A DNA stretch of 64,000 nucleotides from Voacanga thouarsii (taxonomy: Eukaryota > Streptophyta > Magnoliopsida > Gentianales > Apocynaceae): assembly GCA_026120185.1 (NCBI GenBank), contig JANUWF010001193.1:1798001-1862000 (forward strand), in the 5' to 3' direction. Under the pieces are notes generated by a model. The model was not told the DNA's origin. It searched no databases and worked only from the letters and a program-made list of their open reading frames with translations. This document shows positions 37,157-49,057 of the stretch, piece after piece. The first letter of the stretch is position 1. Every line of letters begins with the position of its first letter. Both the position numbers and the translations under genes were made by a program.

Positions 37157-38564
37157 TAATTCAAAGAATCACACATTTCAATATATTAATTTAGATAGTA
37201 TTTAAAAAATTATATATTTTAATATATTAATATTAAATACATATATATTTTTATTAATTAATTTAATTAATTAAAATTTTAAATAATTTTAAATATAATT
37301 TTTATTTTAAAAAAAAAATCATTTAGTTACGTGTCGCCTTATGATGCTTCTACGTGTCGTAATAGTATACTACATCTTTGACTTTTATATATATAATTTG
37401 AACCTCCCGTTATTGCTATAATAAGAAGAATAATTGATTTGTATAGGTATTTGCTAGGGTAATGCTCGGAAATGGCAGGCACTCCTGTCGATAAACAAAA
37501 TTATTGTGACGGAGGAAGAAATGTTCTAAACTGAATGGGGGTTTGAAGGAGATAATGGCTATGCTTACATAGAATAATTGCTAGCAGGTGAATCAGAAAA
37601 AGGGAATAGTCAACATTACCTAGCAACATCTGGAAAGTGTAATTATTCTCATATACATTGGTTTTGTTCAAGAGTAAGAGGGCACTTTTAGAGCTCTCAT
37701 AGGGCATTTTGTATATTTATAGAGAAGATTGATTGGATCATCTCCATAATTTGCACATGTTCTCAAAAGCAACCTACCCTAGGTGTTTTGATCACTTTGG
37801 TCTCTTTTTCCCATTGTTGGTTGATGTTTTCACTAATCATTACATGAAGAGTGGTTGAGAGAATATTCCCACTTGGAGCTGGGAAAGGGTAGGGGTGGCT
37901 GGTAGGGACCGAAGGGAGAGAAGAAAAGGGAAAATAAATATTATTTTATTTTATTTTATTAGAGTAAAAAAAATATAAATGATAAATATTTCTTGATCTA
38001 TTTAAATTTAGATTGAATATTTTTTAAATATAGGGGAGTTCCTTTAAATTTACTTTTTCTTTATATTTTTTTAATTAAACGAGATAAATTATTTATTTAC
38101 TTTTAAATTTACATCTCTTCTACTTTTTTTTTTCTTTTTTTTTTAATCCCCACAAAAAATATTTGAAGATAAAATGCTGTTTATTGTTGGTTATTAAAAT
38201 CTGTTACTTGGGTCATATTTCATTGCCAAGTTCTATTGGTCTAAGCCCAAAGACACTGGGTTGTGAAAAGATTGGAGTGCATCTGACGACTGCGAGGAGA
38301 AACCTTTGGACAAGAGGCCTGCAACTACTTGGGTATTTGATTGGGCCCACAGAATGCTACGGGCTAGATTTTGAATGCAATTTTCCACCGGCAGAACGCC
38401 CACACTTCCAGGTAATTCTAATTTGGCCCAAGTATACTCATGCTTATCTCATGTTTCGGAGTTAGGAATCCGATATTGACTTTTTCAAATTTTGGGTCAA
38501 ACTTTTTTTTCCTTTTATTTATAAGAAAATATATACTCTACGATTTTATTAAAAACTTGTACCA
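36035..38564. other. intergenic between peroxidase and copia element 1
   Basis: No gene recognised. Degenerate TAGCTAC repeats occur at about 36560-36660. The Helitron-like copy B is at 36966-37398. The frame at 38163-38465 has no identifiable domain. Confidence 0.35.
36966..37398 (-). repeat. Helitron-like non-autonomous repeat, copy B (inverted relative to copy A)
   Basis: It is the reverse complement of 7041-7431 through most of its length: CACGTAG/ACACGTGG boxes at the right (37331-37361), repeated TTAATATTAAATACATAT blocks, and an imperfect palindrome CCGTGCATTACACAGG at 36972-36987. It is expanded by a (TA)n run at 37121-37150. The CTRR terminus is not clear in this copy. Confidence 0.45.
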
Positions 38565-38569
38565 TATAT

Positions 38570-38882
38570 TGAAGAAACTATGAAGAAGAAAACTAATAGA
38601 GGAAAAAACTGAATCTTATTTTATCGCTTCTCAAAAAATGAAATTACAAAATGTTGGTATATATATACATTCACATGTGACTGCTTCCTCTAGCTTATAT
38701 TACATGGGACCGTTGATATATATACATAATGTATATAGTTGTATGTGTTCAACTAAATGCTATGAAGCAAGTAATGTTGGTGTGATCCTTCTCGTGAGTC
38801 AGCTTTATAATCCAAGGGTTTGGAACTGCCAACTGTGATCCTGGTGTCTACTGATGTGGCTGCTGATGTGGCATTCTCAACA
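38570..38882 (-). repeat. 3' LTR of copia element 1
   Basis: 313 bp. On the minus strand it starts TGTTGAGAATGCC and ends TTTCTTCA (TG...CA). It is shorter than the partner LTR because of a deletion near the inner A-rich part and a small insertion near its start. Confidence 0.9.
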
Positions 38883-38891
38883 CCCCCCCTC

Positions 38892-39324
38892 AATCCAGGT
38901 TGTGCATCTGTGTGAGCATAAAGATTGATAACAGGAAGTGCAAAGAGATTATGGTGGAATTGAGCTAGTGGCAAGGCTTTAGTAAAGATATATGCAATCT
39001 GAGATGATGAACGGACTGGAAGGGGCTTAATTAGGCCTACTACAAATTTCTCTCTAACATAGTGGCAATCAATCTCCAAGTGCTTAGTCCTTTCATGAAA
39101 ACTAGTGTTTTCTGTAATATGTGATCCCTTTATTATCACAGAAAAAAGGGTGTAGGTTGATTAGGTGTAAGCTGTAATTCCTCTAGCATATATGTTAACC
39201 ACTGCACTTCACAGGTCATTTGCCTTATGGCTCTGTATTCTGCTTTTGTGGAACTGAGTGAAACAGTACTTTGTTTCTTTGATTTCCATGATATTAATGA
39301 TCCTCCAAGGAAAATACAAAAACC
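38892..39324 (-). pseudogene. copia 1 RNase H remnant
   Basis: It encodes V-T-G-F-C-I-F-L-G, then SLISWKSKKQSTVSLSSTKA and E-Y-R-A, the RNase H end of copia polyprotein. This continues, after a break near 39137, into ERTKHLEIDCHYVRE and the terminal region with I-F-T-K-A-L-P. The family's normally invariant aspartate region just before V-T-G-F is lost at the deletion junction. It is non-functional. Confidence 0.75.
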
Positions 39325-40660
39325 CGTTACTTCAGTGTGAGAAGGAGAGAGAGGAGAGATGGAAATGTCAGGGCAACCATCTGAATTCAAGGCATCATTT
39401 ATGGTCAAGTGATTTGGTAATTGAAAAGCTATCTGATCAGTAACAGATTCATTTTTAAAGGGAAAACAAACTCATGAAATATTACATCTCTAGAAACAAA
39501 AATCTTGCTAGATTTGAGATAAAAAAGAATGAACCCTTTGCTAACAGGTGAAAGTCCTAAATAAACTAATGGTTTTCCTCTAAGATCAAATTTGGAATGA
39601 TTTGGTTCAAGGTTTGCAGTAAAGTAAAGGCAACCAAAGACCTTAAGTTTATCATACCTAGGTGTTTTGCAGTACAAAATTTCATAAGGACTCTTATTGT
39701 TCAACAAGGGTGTAGGTGTGATATTGATGAGAAAGGTAGCATATTGAATACAAAAACCCTAGAGACCAATAGGAACATTGGATTGCAATTTTAGAGTTCT
39801 TCCAACATTCAGGCGATGTTGATGTTTTCTTTCCACTATGCCATTCTGTTGAGGAGTATAAGGGCAAGTTCTTTGATGAATAATGCCTCTAGGTTGATAA
39901 AAATCAGGCATATTGAATTTAGCACCATTATCAGTCCTAATAACTTTGATTTTCTTATTGAATTGAGTTTACAAAGGCATAAAAGTCATGTAACAACTGT
40001 TGTGGTTCAGCTTTGGATTTCATAAGAAAAGTCCATGTGAATCTAGTATGATCATCAACTATGGTTAAGAAATATCTCTAAGCAAAAATAGTGTTATGTC
40101 TATAAGGACCCCATATGTCAATATGGATTAGATCAAATGATTCATCAAAAGTAGATAAGCTAGCAGGAAAACTAAGTCTCTGTTGTTTGGCCATGTGACA
40201 AACATTACAAGTATCATGCTCAAATTTCATTACAATAGAGGCAGCATCCTCAACATGTTTAAGCAATCTATCAGAGACATGTCCTATTCTATAATGCCAT
40301 AACAATGATCTAGGAAAGGTTGAAAAACAAGAAAGCTGAGAAATTGAAGATGTTGCAGGTGTTTTTAGATAGTATATTCCATGATGAAGACTAGCTAATA
40401 CAATCATCTTCTGCTTGAAGGTGTCTTGGATAAGACAGAAGTTAGATTGAAAAATCACTTTGCAACTCAACTGTTTAACCAATTTAGCAATGGAAATAAG
40501 ATTGAAATGGAAGCTAGGGGCAAGGAAAACATCAGCAAGAATTAGAGTATTAAGTCTAACAGTCCCTTTATGAGTGACCTTAACAGATTTTCCATTGGGT
40601 AGAGTAACAAAAATGTTATCCACAGAAACATGTGAGTCAAAAGAGATGCAAAGATGTACA
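39325..40660 (-). pseudogene. copia 1 protease tail and integrase remnant
   Basis: Residues include the GAG-pre-integrase zinc finger (L-L-W-H-Y-R-I-G-H ... C-N-V-C-H at about 40190-40320), the start of the integrase core (F-D-L-I-H-I-D-I-W-G-P-Y) with a stop at 40078, and the integrase C-terminal part (SPYEILYCKTPRYDKLKVFG, F-V-S-R-D-V-I-F-H-E; 39429-39707). Most of the catalytic core between 39710 and 40075 is broken by stops and shifts. The segment joins directly to RNase H near 39325, where about 1 kb of reverse transcriptase should be. Confidence 0.7.
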
Positions 40661-40697
40661 AATATGGTCAAAGGCACCTAAGTCCAAAATCCATTAT
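40661..40697 (-). pseudogene. copia 1 protease active-site remnant
   Basis: The usual W-I-L-D-S-G-A-T-D-H pattern is present as WILDLGAFDH (40664-40693), with the catalytic-triad Ser replaced by Leu. A frame change follows within 15 codons, so the protease is dead. Confidence 0.6.
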
Positions 40698-40773
40698 AAT
40701 GAAGAATGATTACATAGAGAATCTTTACCTTTCTCATGAAGCTTGGTAGTAAGGACAGTGGCCTGGTTTGCCA

Positions 40774-41142
40774 CTACATCAGAATTTGTGACTCCTGTGG
40801 TCCTGCCTCATGCCCTTTTTGTTGTAGTAAATCCACCAACTGCTGGTACTGAGTGGTTGTTAAGCCATACAAGCCATCTGCTGGAATTGAACTGTTTTGA
40901 GCATTTTTCTGTGTAACTCTCATATCAGCATAATTGATTATGCTTCCTGGTTGGCTTTCTGCATTTCTTCTTCCTTTATATCCAATCGAATAACCATGTT
41001 TTTTATAACACTTATCAACAGTATATCCATTCATCCCACAATATATACAATGCAATTGTTTTCTATTAAACCTTCTGAATTGCCCCACAACATTAGCAAA
41101 TTGTTCTGACTGTGTGCTTAATTGGGTTCTATGTAATGACAT
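40774..41142 (-). pseudogene. copia 1 zinc-knuckle segment of gag
   Basis: C-I-Y-C-G-M-N-G-Y-T-V-D-K-C matches the C-X2-C-X4-H-X4-C knuckle with the His changed to Tyr. It is in a different frame from the upstream gag part, indicating a frameshift near 41140, and ends in a stop at 40774. Confidence 0.65.
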
Positions 41143-42013
41143 ATTTCTGTTCAGTGAAGCAGGTAATGTTCCCGAGGAGCTTATTTATTCCCTCAGCAAT
41201 TGAATTTTTCAAACTCATATTCCCAATAGGTAAAATGGTGTTCAATTTACTTTCAACAGTCAAAATAGGGTGATCCAGTGGTTGAATAAAGTTTTTAGAA
41301 TTAACACATCCTGTCCCCCTTTCTGTCTTAAGAGCCATAGAAAACACTTGATTAATGCTAGGCAAAGGAGTCATCAACAGAATTTGAGATTTCAAGGTAC
41401 TAAAGTTATCATTGAGCCATTTCACAAAACGTATAACACAATCTCCTTCCACATAGCTTTTAACATTGCTAATCTCAACACAAGTACAACAAGGAATAGG
41501 TCTCAAATCAAGCATTTCATCCGATAGAGATTTCAAATTGATAAAATACTGTGTCACAGAAGAACTACATTGCCTTAGATTATGTATTTCTTCGAGAAGA
41601 TCTGCTAGTCTCAACATATCACCTTGATTGAATTGTTCATTCAGCTCTTTCCACATTCCTGCTGCTGTTTGGTTATAAACCACAGATCTAGCAATTTCTG
41701 ATGTGCAGGACTTTGTCAACCATGCAATGACCAAATTATTGCATTGTTTCCATGCCTCATACATCTGATCTCCAGGAACTGATATAAGAGTAGAAGGATC
41801 TATAAACTGTTCCTTGTGTTTGCAGGAAAGTGCTATGCGCATGGATCGACTCCATGTCTGATAATTGTGTGCATCCAGAGGTGGTGTAACTAGTGTAAGT
41901 GAAGGACAATCATTATGGTGTATATAATAAGGATTGGGAGCTATGTACTCTGCAATTAGAGGAACAGGATTTGCCATCATTGCAGACAAGACCAACACTG
42001 ATCTCACACACAA
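41129..42013 (-). pseudogene. copia 1 gag N-terminal part
   Basis: About 290 codons remain open. The segment NPYYIHHNDCPSLTLVTPPL, then N-Y-Q-T-W-S-R-S-M-R-I-A-L, is the conserved start of plant copia gag. A-G-M-W-K-E-L-N-E-Q-F follows as in the gag/UBN2 domain. It begins about 35 bp after the primer-binding site; a likely start is at the M-M-A-N position. Confidence 0.75.
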
Positions 42014-42058
42014 AACAAATCAAAAACCCAATTTCATAGAAAATATGCTCTAATACCA

Positions 42059-42374
42059 GGAAGAAACTATGAAGAAGAAAGCTTAATTTGCTGTAAAGCT
42101 GATAGAGGATAAAACTGAATCTTATTTCATTACTTCTCAAAAAATGAAATTACAGAATTTAGGTATATATACATTCACATGTGATTGCTTCCTCTAACAT
42201 ATATTGCACGGGACCTTTGATATACATACAGAATATATACAGCTGTATGTGTTCAACTAAATGTTGTGAAGCAAGCAATGTTGGTGTGATCCTTCTCGTG
42301 AGTCAGCTTTATAATCCAAGAGTTTGGAACTGTCAACTGTGATCCTAGTGGTTGCTGATGTGGCATTCTCAACA
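42059..42374 (-). repeat. 5' LTR of copia element 1
   Basis: 316 bp, homologous to 38570-38882. On the minus strand it starts TGTTGAGAATGCC. Its last two bases read CC, not CA, immediately before the primer-binding site. Confidence 0.9.
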
Positions 42375-42379
42375 TATAT

Positions 42380-45300
42380 TAATTAATAAATATTCTATTT
42401 TTTTAAAAAAATCACATTTTAAAAATATATAGCCCACAACGATTTGAATTATATTAACACTATTCCTTTCTTTTTTGTGCACATAAGGTTTTTTGACTTC
42501 ATTCATTTCATAGGAACTTGAAGAAAAGGTGTGAAATATCCAATGCAGTGTGTGTTGCAAAATCAAAAGAGATGAATCAATAGTAGCCTTCAAATATGGA
42601 AAGCCAAAGAACGTTAAAAAAAAGCCATGGATTCAAGTGTGCGACGCAACAAGGATTTGTGGACCGAAACAAAGAGAGGGAGAGATGTAGACAGCCAAAA
42701 GGTGCAATAATTGATCCCCATATATGATATGCATATCTACTCCCTTCCGTCCATCCTTGGAGATAAAGTTTGGCAATCTTGACCATGATCTTTTGTAAAA
42801 GATCTCTTAATTCTCTGTGCAAATGTCAATTGCAATGGATTTCTTACATAATCTTTCCTACCATTTGTGTTTACTTGACAAGGATATTGGTGGATCCCAA
42901 CAGGGCAAGCACTTGAAAGACTCTAATTTACACTAATTATATTATGTTACGTGTTTAGTCATAAAAAAGATTATTCTATTTCTAATCATATATGTTTTTA
43001 ACTTTAGTTTTAGATAAGTTTCTTTCAATAATGATTTTTATTCCTCTAGAATGTTTATTCCATTTCACTTCTTGCAATAATATTCGACAAAAAAAAAGCA
43101 CTAATTTTAGTTTTATATGAATTTCTTTCAACGATGTTTGACAAATTCGACAAAGACAATAAGACAGTTTATTACAATTATATTTCTATTTTGTGTTTTG
43201 CATTGAATCCAAATTTCACTAATACATTCAAACAAGACAAAAATTTAGTTGATAGAGCTCTTCTACCAATACCATAGTGGTAGATCTTGGAATTTATTAA
43301 TGGGCGTGTCATATTGCCCTTCCTCCACACCTTGTAAAAGTTGTATTTCTCCATTATCTAATTCTTCATTTGTACATAGTTGCTTCGTGATTTCCAGTAG
43401 CACTGAGAAACAGTTGGGAATGTATCTATCTCAAGCGACCGCGGCTAGGACAGTCCCCGACTCGGTGCATCAACCGAGAGAAACGGCAAGAAGGAGATGC
43501 CAAAGGTGGCACGCATAGGCATCGGAAAGAGAACCAGTCTTCACCCGTGCCTCCCCCCTATTCTACCACGGCCAGAGCCATCCATTTTTCTAAATAATAT
43601 ACTCATTCTTATTAAAAGTAAATTGATAATCTTACTTTTATCTTTTTTAAATAATAAATGTTATTTGGCAAGAATGAAAAAATTTACTTTATTTATGTAA
43701 ATTTTACAAGTATTAAATATTTTATAATAAAAACTATTAATAGAAAGAATTTATTATAATTAAAATTGTTCTTGGAGAATTTATAGAAATAGATTAAATT
43801 TTTTTATTCTTACAACATATATGTATATATATATTCTTTGAGAAAGTAAAAATTAAAATTACCAATTTATCATTAATAATAATTAGTATATTACAATCAC
43901 GTCGTTTTAAATGATTAAATGTGAAGCATTTATTAAATTCTTAATAAAAAGATATATTTGAAAGGATTTTAGATTTTAAAAAGATACTATTATTAAATTT
44001 TAATGTGAGGAATATTTTTGAAAAAATTTAAATTTAAGAAGTGTATTATTAATGAATTTTAAATAAAAAATATATTTGAAAAAGTTTAAATTTAAGAAGA
44101 ATATAATTACAAAAGTGGGCTATTTTTGCCTTTCACCTTTTTTCTTACTATAGAGACACAGAAGAGAAAACACAGAGTCCATTTTAAAACTTGATAAGAA
44201 CTCGAGATTCCAACATATGCCACTATCATGAATGTCATTATCCGATGCTGCCATGACTAATTAATCAAAGTTTAGTGAGTGGTTAGTCCCTGTCATGGAG
44301 TATTTGTTTTCTAATAATCCATCTGCCACTTGCAATCATGCCCAGAGCCAAAAAACAGAATAATTGATCACGGAAACATATGGAGACTTCAGTTTTTAGT
44401 CTTCACAACCCCGAAAGAGTATGAGTTGCGACTTTACACCACCATATTATTTGCAATAACTAAATAGATTATTGCTCTTGATCTTCTGATCCAGTGGACC
44501 CAACATTATTGTTTACAAGAATACCTGTGTGGTTGCTTCTGAGAGTAGATAAATATGGTGGGATGCAGGGCATCACCAGTTCGGTGGAGGGTCATTTCAA
44601 CTTCTATCTATATTGCGGTTTTTAAAACGCACCTAGAAGATCAATATTTGTATATCTAAGTTGTTAGACCCGTGTCTGCGGATCGAAACGCGATTATAAA
44701 TCTGTTAGTATTAATGTTAAAATTCGTATCTTTATAGAATATTCATATTTCTTATCAGTACACATGATATAAAACTTAATTCATTAGGTTAACGTAAATA
44801 TCTTAAATTGACAATAAGTACTTAGGTCATCCTTATATACTATTTATATTTCTTACCTCAATTCTCGATTAGAATATCACATCAGTAATAAGATATTTCT
44901 TTCCGTATTGCATGAATGGCATAGCCATGTTTTTTATATGGAAAGAACTCACCGGCCTGGAGTTGCAGAGGTGGAAGAAGGCGCCAAAAGGAAATTGGCA
45001 ATGGGGTTGGAGTATACGTCTGGAGTCATGAAATAGAGGTAAAAATCATGCTGATTTTGGAAGTACCTGCCTACTGCAAAGAAAAATTGTGGCTTGAGAG
45101 TGCCAGGCTAGAACTGGATCTGTTCGCAATATTCTGTCTAGATAAGAACAAAATATGATAATGCAACTAGGCCATAATAAAACAAAGAAAAACTACTTGG
45201 TAGTTTGATTTCGCAAAAGACTAACATGTTCAATTAACTTGGTCCACTGGTTTTTACCAAAAACCAGAAATATTCAGTGGTAGCCAGGATCCGCAAACCA

Positions 45301-48300
45301 CATACGTACACATGTTCTGATCTTGAGCTTTCAAAATTTGCAACCCAGACAATTCCTATCCTTCCCATCGTAACAAGAAGAGCTTCTCAAACTGCCCAAG
45401 AAGGGCATAAACATAAGTGAACAAGAATTTTTGAGATTTCAAGATCAACTTTTTACTGAAAACTTTCAAGATTCAATCTTGAACTCCTCTGAATTAGGAT
45501 GATACAATCCCAGTTAAAGAAAGGGAGAGAAAAAAAAAAAAAATCGTTTATAAACCTACTTCTTATGCATGAGCAGTAACAGGCAGGCATCGGTTGTAAA
45601 CCTGTATAGTCAGAACACGACTAAGAAGTGCCTGCAACACGGTGCTAACCAACCGGTCCAGTTGAAACTCAGCTAGATGCTTAATGCCTATTGCTACTGT
45701 TCAATTCAGATGGCGTTATTGTATAATTCCCACTGTTCTTTTTTCCATTTGGGTAAAGGATGGGACCAAGGAACATAGCAAGGCCGTGGCTCAGCCTTTT
45801 AGCAAACCCAGAAGGACCCACTACCGTCTATTGCTGCACCTCCTTGAAGCGGCAACGCGTGCTGTAATGTCCCTCTCCATCCTTCTCTCTCCCATGTTTT
45901 CAATATTCTTTAATCAATCACTTCCCTTTGGAATTATTATATTACAATGTTTTAACATACGTTGTTTTCCTTTATCTGCCAAATTCATGAATAGTTTCGA
46001 CGTCATTGGAGACTAACTATTGCCGAGAGAAAGAAGGTGTTCATGTTCATCTTCGATTGTTCAACATGCATGATTGTCATCTTCCACTACTGCAATGGGA
46101 TATGATAGAAGTGTTATGCAGGTGAAGTCTTACGGAAAAGTTTTATCTATAACTTATATTCATTTTAATATTATTATGAGACAATTTATTAATGACAAAT
46201 TTTTACTTTTAAATTATATTCAAACTTAATTATCTATTAATGAACCGAAAAAGTGCATATGATCTTATAGGCCACATATCAATTATGACATTATAAATGG
46301 TCCATAAACAAGGAAAAACTAAGCATTTTGCTACATCAAGATTGTCTTTTGAACAGTTCATCACATGGTCCTTTAATGACTACGGTACTCACTTTCAATG
46401 TATCTTCCAAAGTGGTATGCGACGTGACACAAGAAATCAAGATTAAACAACAGCCCCCATTATATTTTATCCTTATCTCGTATATTTCTTCCCTTGTACT
46501 ATAATTCAAAGTTTTATGCTCTCATGTAGCTTAGTACGTAGAGATCCTCTAATAAGTCTTACATTTGGACTCTTCCAAGAACTACCCAAATAACGTACGG
46601 TCAAGATCTCTGTGTCGGTTGGCCAGGTGCCGATGCAAAACTCTTCTCCTTCTTGATCTTTTTCTTCTTCATATTCCATGGTGGTGGTGATGTATAGTAT
46701 AGTATTACCGAGACAACTGTTATTAGTATATAGAAATCTTGAGTGCATGTGATTCACTTTGGCAGGCTAAGCTGTTTTTTTGATGATTGTCTCAAGTAGT
46801 GTGTGTAAGGCCTTGCGATCCACAACTAGATACATGGGATCGTAGAATTATAATATGGAATTTAATATATGTGTGCTCTGCTGGACTTGTCTGGGGCATC
46901 TCTTCCACAAACCTTGAATCACATTGGTTGGGGTACTGGGATTTGTTTGGCATGCCTCTAAACCCCAAAACGCAACAACATTGCTTTGATTTCTGTGTGT
47001 AAAAGAGAATCTAAAATTCTTCCTTAGCCTTATTTTATTGTCGTTGCTAGTATATACGTAGGGAATGCAAGATGGAAGGTGTTTCTTTATTTGAAGCTTG
47101 ATGCCCTATTGTCAACAATAACTGCTGTGTCTTCTCTTGAAAGAGTTCTTTCATTTCCTTCCAAGCTTTGGCATTCAGTTCGCCGGACTCTTTCAGGTAA
47201 GAACACTCATTAATTTTTATGACAACTTCAGCACTCCTGTAGGTTATGATCGAAGGAAATAAACTGGAATTTGCATATCAAAGCATTTAGCTATTGTTCT
47301 AAAGCTTGATCTTACTGCAAAATCATAGTAAATTTAGTTTTATGGAAAAGGTTATCAAGAACAAAGCTTTCTTCAGTTCTTCGAGATTAGCATGCATCCT
47401 TGCTAGCTGTTACTTCTCTCGACTTAGAAGATAGCTCCAGTATCAATCAGCCACCAACCACTTTCTATTACAACATTCTGAATCTGCAGTCAATTTGAGA
47501 GTTGTTCGATTATCATCATCGCTTCACCTACTGTGTTTTTCCAAGCAACAGCAGAAATCTCTATTGACAATCGTTTCTTCTTCTCCTTAAATCCTCGGTT
47601 AAATGCCTCATGGGTGTTATAAGGATAGTGTAAATGTGTAATGGCATGTCTATATCCTATAGAGAATTCAACGCCTGAACTAGAACTAGGAATCGTTGAG
47701 TGGCCTCGAGTTGATGAGATATAGTATTGGTCTTTCATTTAGTCAGACAAAATTGGACACAGGTTGCTGTTTAATCATTCCGGCATCCGAGGGAGAATGT
47801 ATTTTTGGAGTGCGTACCTTTCTTTTTGGTTAGACTGAACCTTGGGCAATTGAAGCAGATAAGGTAGATGAAAATATCTTAGCATATGCTTTAAGGCAAC
47901 TTCTTAGTGAAAATAATAAACAACACCCGGTTAGGAGATATCTTGATATGTTCTAACTAGTATTATTGCCATGTCTCAATCCTCTGACTAATTGTAAGAA
48001 GAAACAAAGGGAAAAACAAACAGTTAATCCGCCAGAGAGAAAGTAGGTCACCCGGAATCGTTTTGAAGTTCTATTCCATACGTTTTCTTGATCTTGGGTC
48101 CTAGGAATAAGACATCATTATTCATCAATAAAAGAGTCTTTTCATGAATCTTATCTTGTTTCTGTACATTTTACAGGTACAATTGCAAGTTGCAACGCCA
48201 AGTCATTTTGAACACATAAGGTCTCTTGAAGTACAAGGCATATTTGAGTCTTCTATCGGCTCACAGTTTGCAAGTGGAGGAGTATCTGCATATCCAAAAA

Positions 48301-48313
48301 CTTTTGAGCTTTA
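42380..48313. other. intergenic between copia 1 and the small EAR-motif gene
   Basis: Mostly AT-rich and non-coding. A locally GC-richer block at about 43420-43590 stands out from its surroundings. Small frames at 45684-46016, 46506-46757 and 47490-47738 carry no recognisable domain. The last kilobase (47.2-48.3 kb) probably includes leader exons of the following gene; a TTTTACAG acceptor is seen at about 48177. Confidence 0.35.
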
Positions 48314-49057
48314 ATGGAGAAGCTTCTTAATCCATATGATAAAGAGTACATGAAGATGGCGATGTTAAAGCATGAAGAAACATTTAGAGAGCAGGTAATT
48401 AACAAGTTTCCCTTGTGATCTTGAAATATATATTCCTAAAATTTGCATTCAATCCTCCTGAACCTGAGAATGATTTTGCAGGTATATGAACTTCATCGTC
48501 TATATCAAATTCAAAAGCTACTAATGAAGAACATAGGGAGCAGCAAACACAGGCGGGAATTATCTAGATGGAATTTCACAAATGCTACGAATTCAAACAA
48601 GATGATTCATGATGATGATCAAGATATCTGTAAGAGGCCCCGACAATGTCTTGACTTGGAGCGCCCTGTTGAAGAATTTGTTTCAGGTACAGAAGGCCGT
48701 AGCATGCTAGAAATTGAAGACGAGAGCGACCTTGAGCTTACACTAGGTCCGACAAGCCAGTTTAGGAGGAGAAAAGCTCTGGATACTCCACTTGCTTCAG
48801 ATTCTGCAGCAAGCCTTTCTTCTTCTTCCACTGGATCCACCCATATAAAGAGGTCCAACTCGGGAAACCATCACAGGACAAATACGACAAGAGAAGAATT
48901 AACCGGGCGGAAATGGAGTTTAGACATTCCCAGTTCAAATGTTCCTGGCTTCATCGGTGGAAGGAAAAATGGTTCTGAAGTTGAAGAGCAATTAAGACAA
49001 GAAAGACATACCAATCCTCCTTGGCTTTTCCAAGCCTTGAGTCTCAATACAAGTTGA
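48314..49057 (+). CDS. small plant protein with DUF863-like N-terminus and EAR motif
   Basis: Two exons (48314-48394 and 48482-49057; CAG|GTAATT donor, TTTTGCAG acceptor, phase 0) encode 218 residues. The N-terminus LLNPYDKEYMKMAMLKHEET, then VYELHRLYQIQKLLMKN, is the short coiled motif found at the start of plant DUF863 proteins, but the long body of those proteins is absent. Residues after about 95 contain an acidic patch and DLELTLGP, an LxLxL-type EAR repression motif, then Ser-rich sequence, GRKWSLDIPS and NPPWLFQALSLN at the C-terminus. Function is unknown. A role as a transcriptional co-repressor adaptor is only suggested by the EAR motif. An upstream leader intron is likely. Confidence 0.75.

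Larger units (their letters stand above)
38570..42374 (-). mobile_element. Ty1/copia LTR retrotransposon 1, internally deleted (no reverse transcriptase)
   Basis: The element is 3,805 bp with diverged LTRs at both ends and a 5-bp target duplication TATAT (38565-38569 and 42375-42379). On the minus strand a primer-binding site TGGTATTAGAGC (42047-42058), complementary to the 3' end of initiator Met-tRNA, follows the 5' LTR. A polypurine tract GAGGGGGGG (38883-38891) precedes the 3' LTR. The remnants run in order gag, zinc knuckle, protease, integrase, RNase H, which is copia order with the whole reverse transcriptase missing. Frameshifts separate the parts. The LTRs differ by roughly 25 substitutions plus indels, so the insertion is old. 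Confidence 0.92.

Noticed and set aside
38163..38465. 100-codon frame left of copia element 1
   Set aside because: No domain, no splice or promoter context; likely chance.
43249..43700. Possible tRNA or organellar gene in the GC-richer block
   Set aside because: No cloverleaf with A and B boxes and no recognisable organellar coding frame could be drawn; kept only as a compositional observation.
46506..46757. Minus-strand frame with acidic stretch EYEEEKDQEGEE
   Set aside because: No homology recognised and no gene structure around it.
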